Below are positions 63,000 to 64,000 of a stretch of DNA of 64,000 nucleotides, in pieces; within the stretch, counting starts at the first letter, position 1, and every line of letters starts with the position of its first letter. The notes beneath the pieces are model-generated. The model had not been told where the DNA came from. It ran no database searches and saw nothing but the letters and a program-made list of their open reading frames with translations. Source of the stretch: Prorocentrum cordatum (Eukaryota; Sar; Dinophyceae; Prorocentrales; Prorocentraceae). The stretch spans positions 161,289 through 225,288 of the forward strand of contig CAUYUJ010016296.1 of the NCBI GenBank assembly GCA_963575745.1, in the 5' to 3' direction. The translations under genes were made by a program, and so were the position numbers.

Positions 63000-64000
63000 G
63001 AAGAGGATGAGGAGGAACTCGGAACTCGGATGTCGCGAAAAAACCTCAGAGGGCATCGTTGCCGGGGGTGTGCACGACGCTGCGGACGCCATGCAGACTA
63101 CAAGGGCCCACGTGGAGTGGGCAGACGCGTGACACAAACGACGGACCAGGACACTGGGTGTCCGACGCTCGACGGCCTCTGAGGCCTTGACCCTGGGGAG
63201 GAGGTCTGGGACCGACACAAGCGACGACGTGTTGCAAAGCTGCTGCTGCTGAAACAGCTCCTGTTCCTCGTCTCCTCCCCAGGGAATGCGCGGCACGCCT
63301 TGCAGAAATTGATGTTCAGGCGTGGCCAACGGCCACGACCAAAGAAGAACAAAAGGAGGACGCAGGAGGTCCTCGCCTTGAGTATGGAGGGCGACGCGGT
63401 GCCGCTACAGAAGCTGCAGCTGCTACTAACCGCAAATCGTCGTCCTCCTCCTCTCCCTCACGGCCAGGCAGCCCTGACCTTCAAGTAGCTGAAAAGAGGG
63501 TAGAGTGGGTATCGACGTCGGTTCGCATGCGAACCCCCTTCTCCTAACCACCTCGGTTGCGATACTCATGAAGGAGTGCGGCAGCATCTCTATCACCTGT
63601 CCGTGCACATCGGTCATCAAGAGTCCGTGCGAACCAACGCACGCACCACGCGCAAAAAGCGACCACAGCAGACTCGTGTGAGAGAGACACGACTGTAGTG
63701 ATGACAGGTGTGGAGCGGGCGGAGGCGTCCCATTGAGTAGAACAGGTGATGATGCCCCTAACCGGAGGCTCAGGTTTCGACATGGCCTCTGAAAAGTGGA
63801 CAAGAGCTGCTGGCTAGAGCTGGGGCTGCCGCGAGCCCCGCCCTACGCTTCCGCGGTACGTCTCCTGACAGCGGCGAGCCCACCTTGCGCCGCCATTGCG
63901 GTGCGAGCCGCTGGTGAGTCGCAGCCTGACGTCGTCGCTTCAGCAGCGTCGCGTCCAGGATGTCGCTGCTGGGCGCGTCACTGGAACCCAGGGTCGGAGG
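63000..64000. other. unassigned sequence at the right edge
   Basis: Balanced composition with short open frames on both strands. The minus frame 62979-63329 ('HQFLQGVPRIPW') and the minus frame 63426-63803 are protein-like in composition but match nothing recognised. A gene or retroelement end may continue beyond the window. Confidence 0.35.

Overview
The window looks like nuclear DNA of a dinoflagellate. The evidence is GC-rich coding segments, very large microsatellite load, several reverse-transcriptase (RT) lineages, a host gene whose introns appear to use GT, GC and GA donors with AG|G acceptors, and ShK-like/VWD-like secreted modules typical of these algae. The genus cannot be fixed from the sequence; a GC-rich genome such as Prorocentrum or a symbiodiniacean is a guess. 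No rRNA, tRNA, CRISPR array or bacterial operon was seen.

Layout. 1-15.7 kb is a complex satellite field. It is built from ~175-bp monomers, a ~290-bp 'head' module, a ~200-bp module, pyrimidine tracts and at least a dozen copies of one hairpin (GGCGGTAACC...GGTTTACCGCC). It also holds a decayed LINE-like retroelement (about 0.69-3.35 kb) and a second array of paired hairpins (3.4-4.5 kb). 15.7-19.9 kb holds minisatellites and one unassigned ORF.

19,967-33,782 is the only convincing host gene. Six exons can be joined with consistent phase to give a predicted 1,134-residue secreted protein: signal peptide, two copies of a Cys-rich plus ~300-residue module, Pro/Thr-rich linkers, and a C-terminal VWD-like domain. 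Its first intron (~4.8 kb) is almost entirely a minisatellite present in both orientations, plus a family of perfect short palindromes.

34-44.6 kb is dominated by GAT, GAG, CGT, CAC and CAT microsatellites around a nearly intact LINE-type RT with a single in-frame stop (35.3-38.06 kb) and a fragment of a related element (42.95-43.65 kb). A 100-base assembly gap lies at 41,401-41,500.

44,638-61,036 (minus strand) is the main discovery. It is a structurally complete ~16.4-kb tyrosine-recombinase retrotransposon of the DIRS/PAT/Ngaro type. It is bounded by split direct repeats in the order A1 - ORFs - B1 - A2 - B2 (A = 162 bp, B = 202 bp). It encodes an N-terminal membrane-spanning/gag-like ORF with a CCCH-like finger, a broken class-I methyltransferase-like domain with FAG and PPC motifs, RT, RNase H, a second C5-methyltransferase-like domain, a tyrosine recombinase in which the expected nucleophilic Tyr is Asp, and a C-terminal tail with three hydrophobic segments. 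About six frame changes and one stop interrupt the upstream coding, so this copy looks recent but defective.

61.05-63.0 kb is a GGA tract followed by ~1.65 kb of AT-rich, trinucleotide-patterned sequence; 63-64 kb is unassigned.
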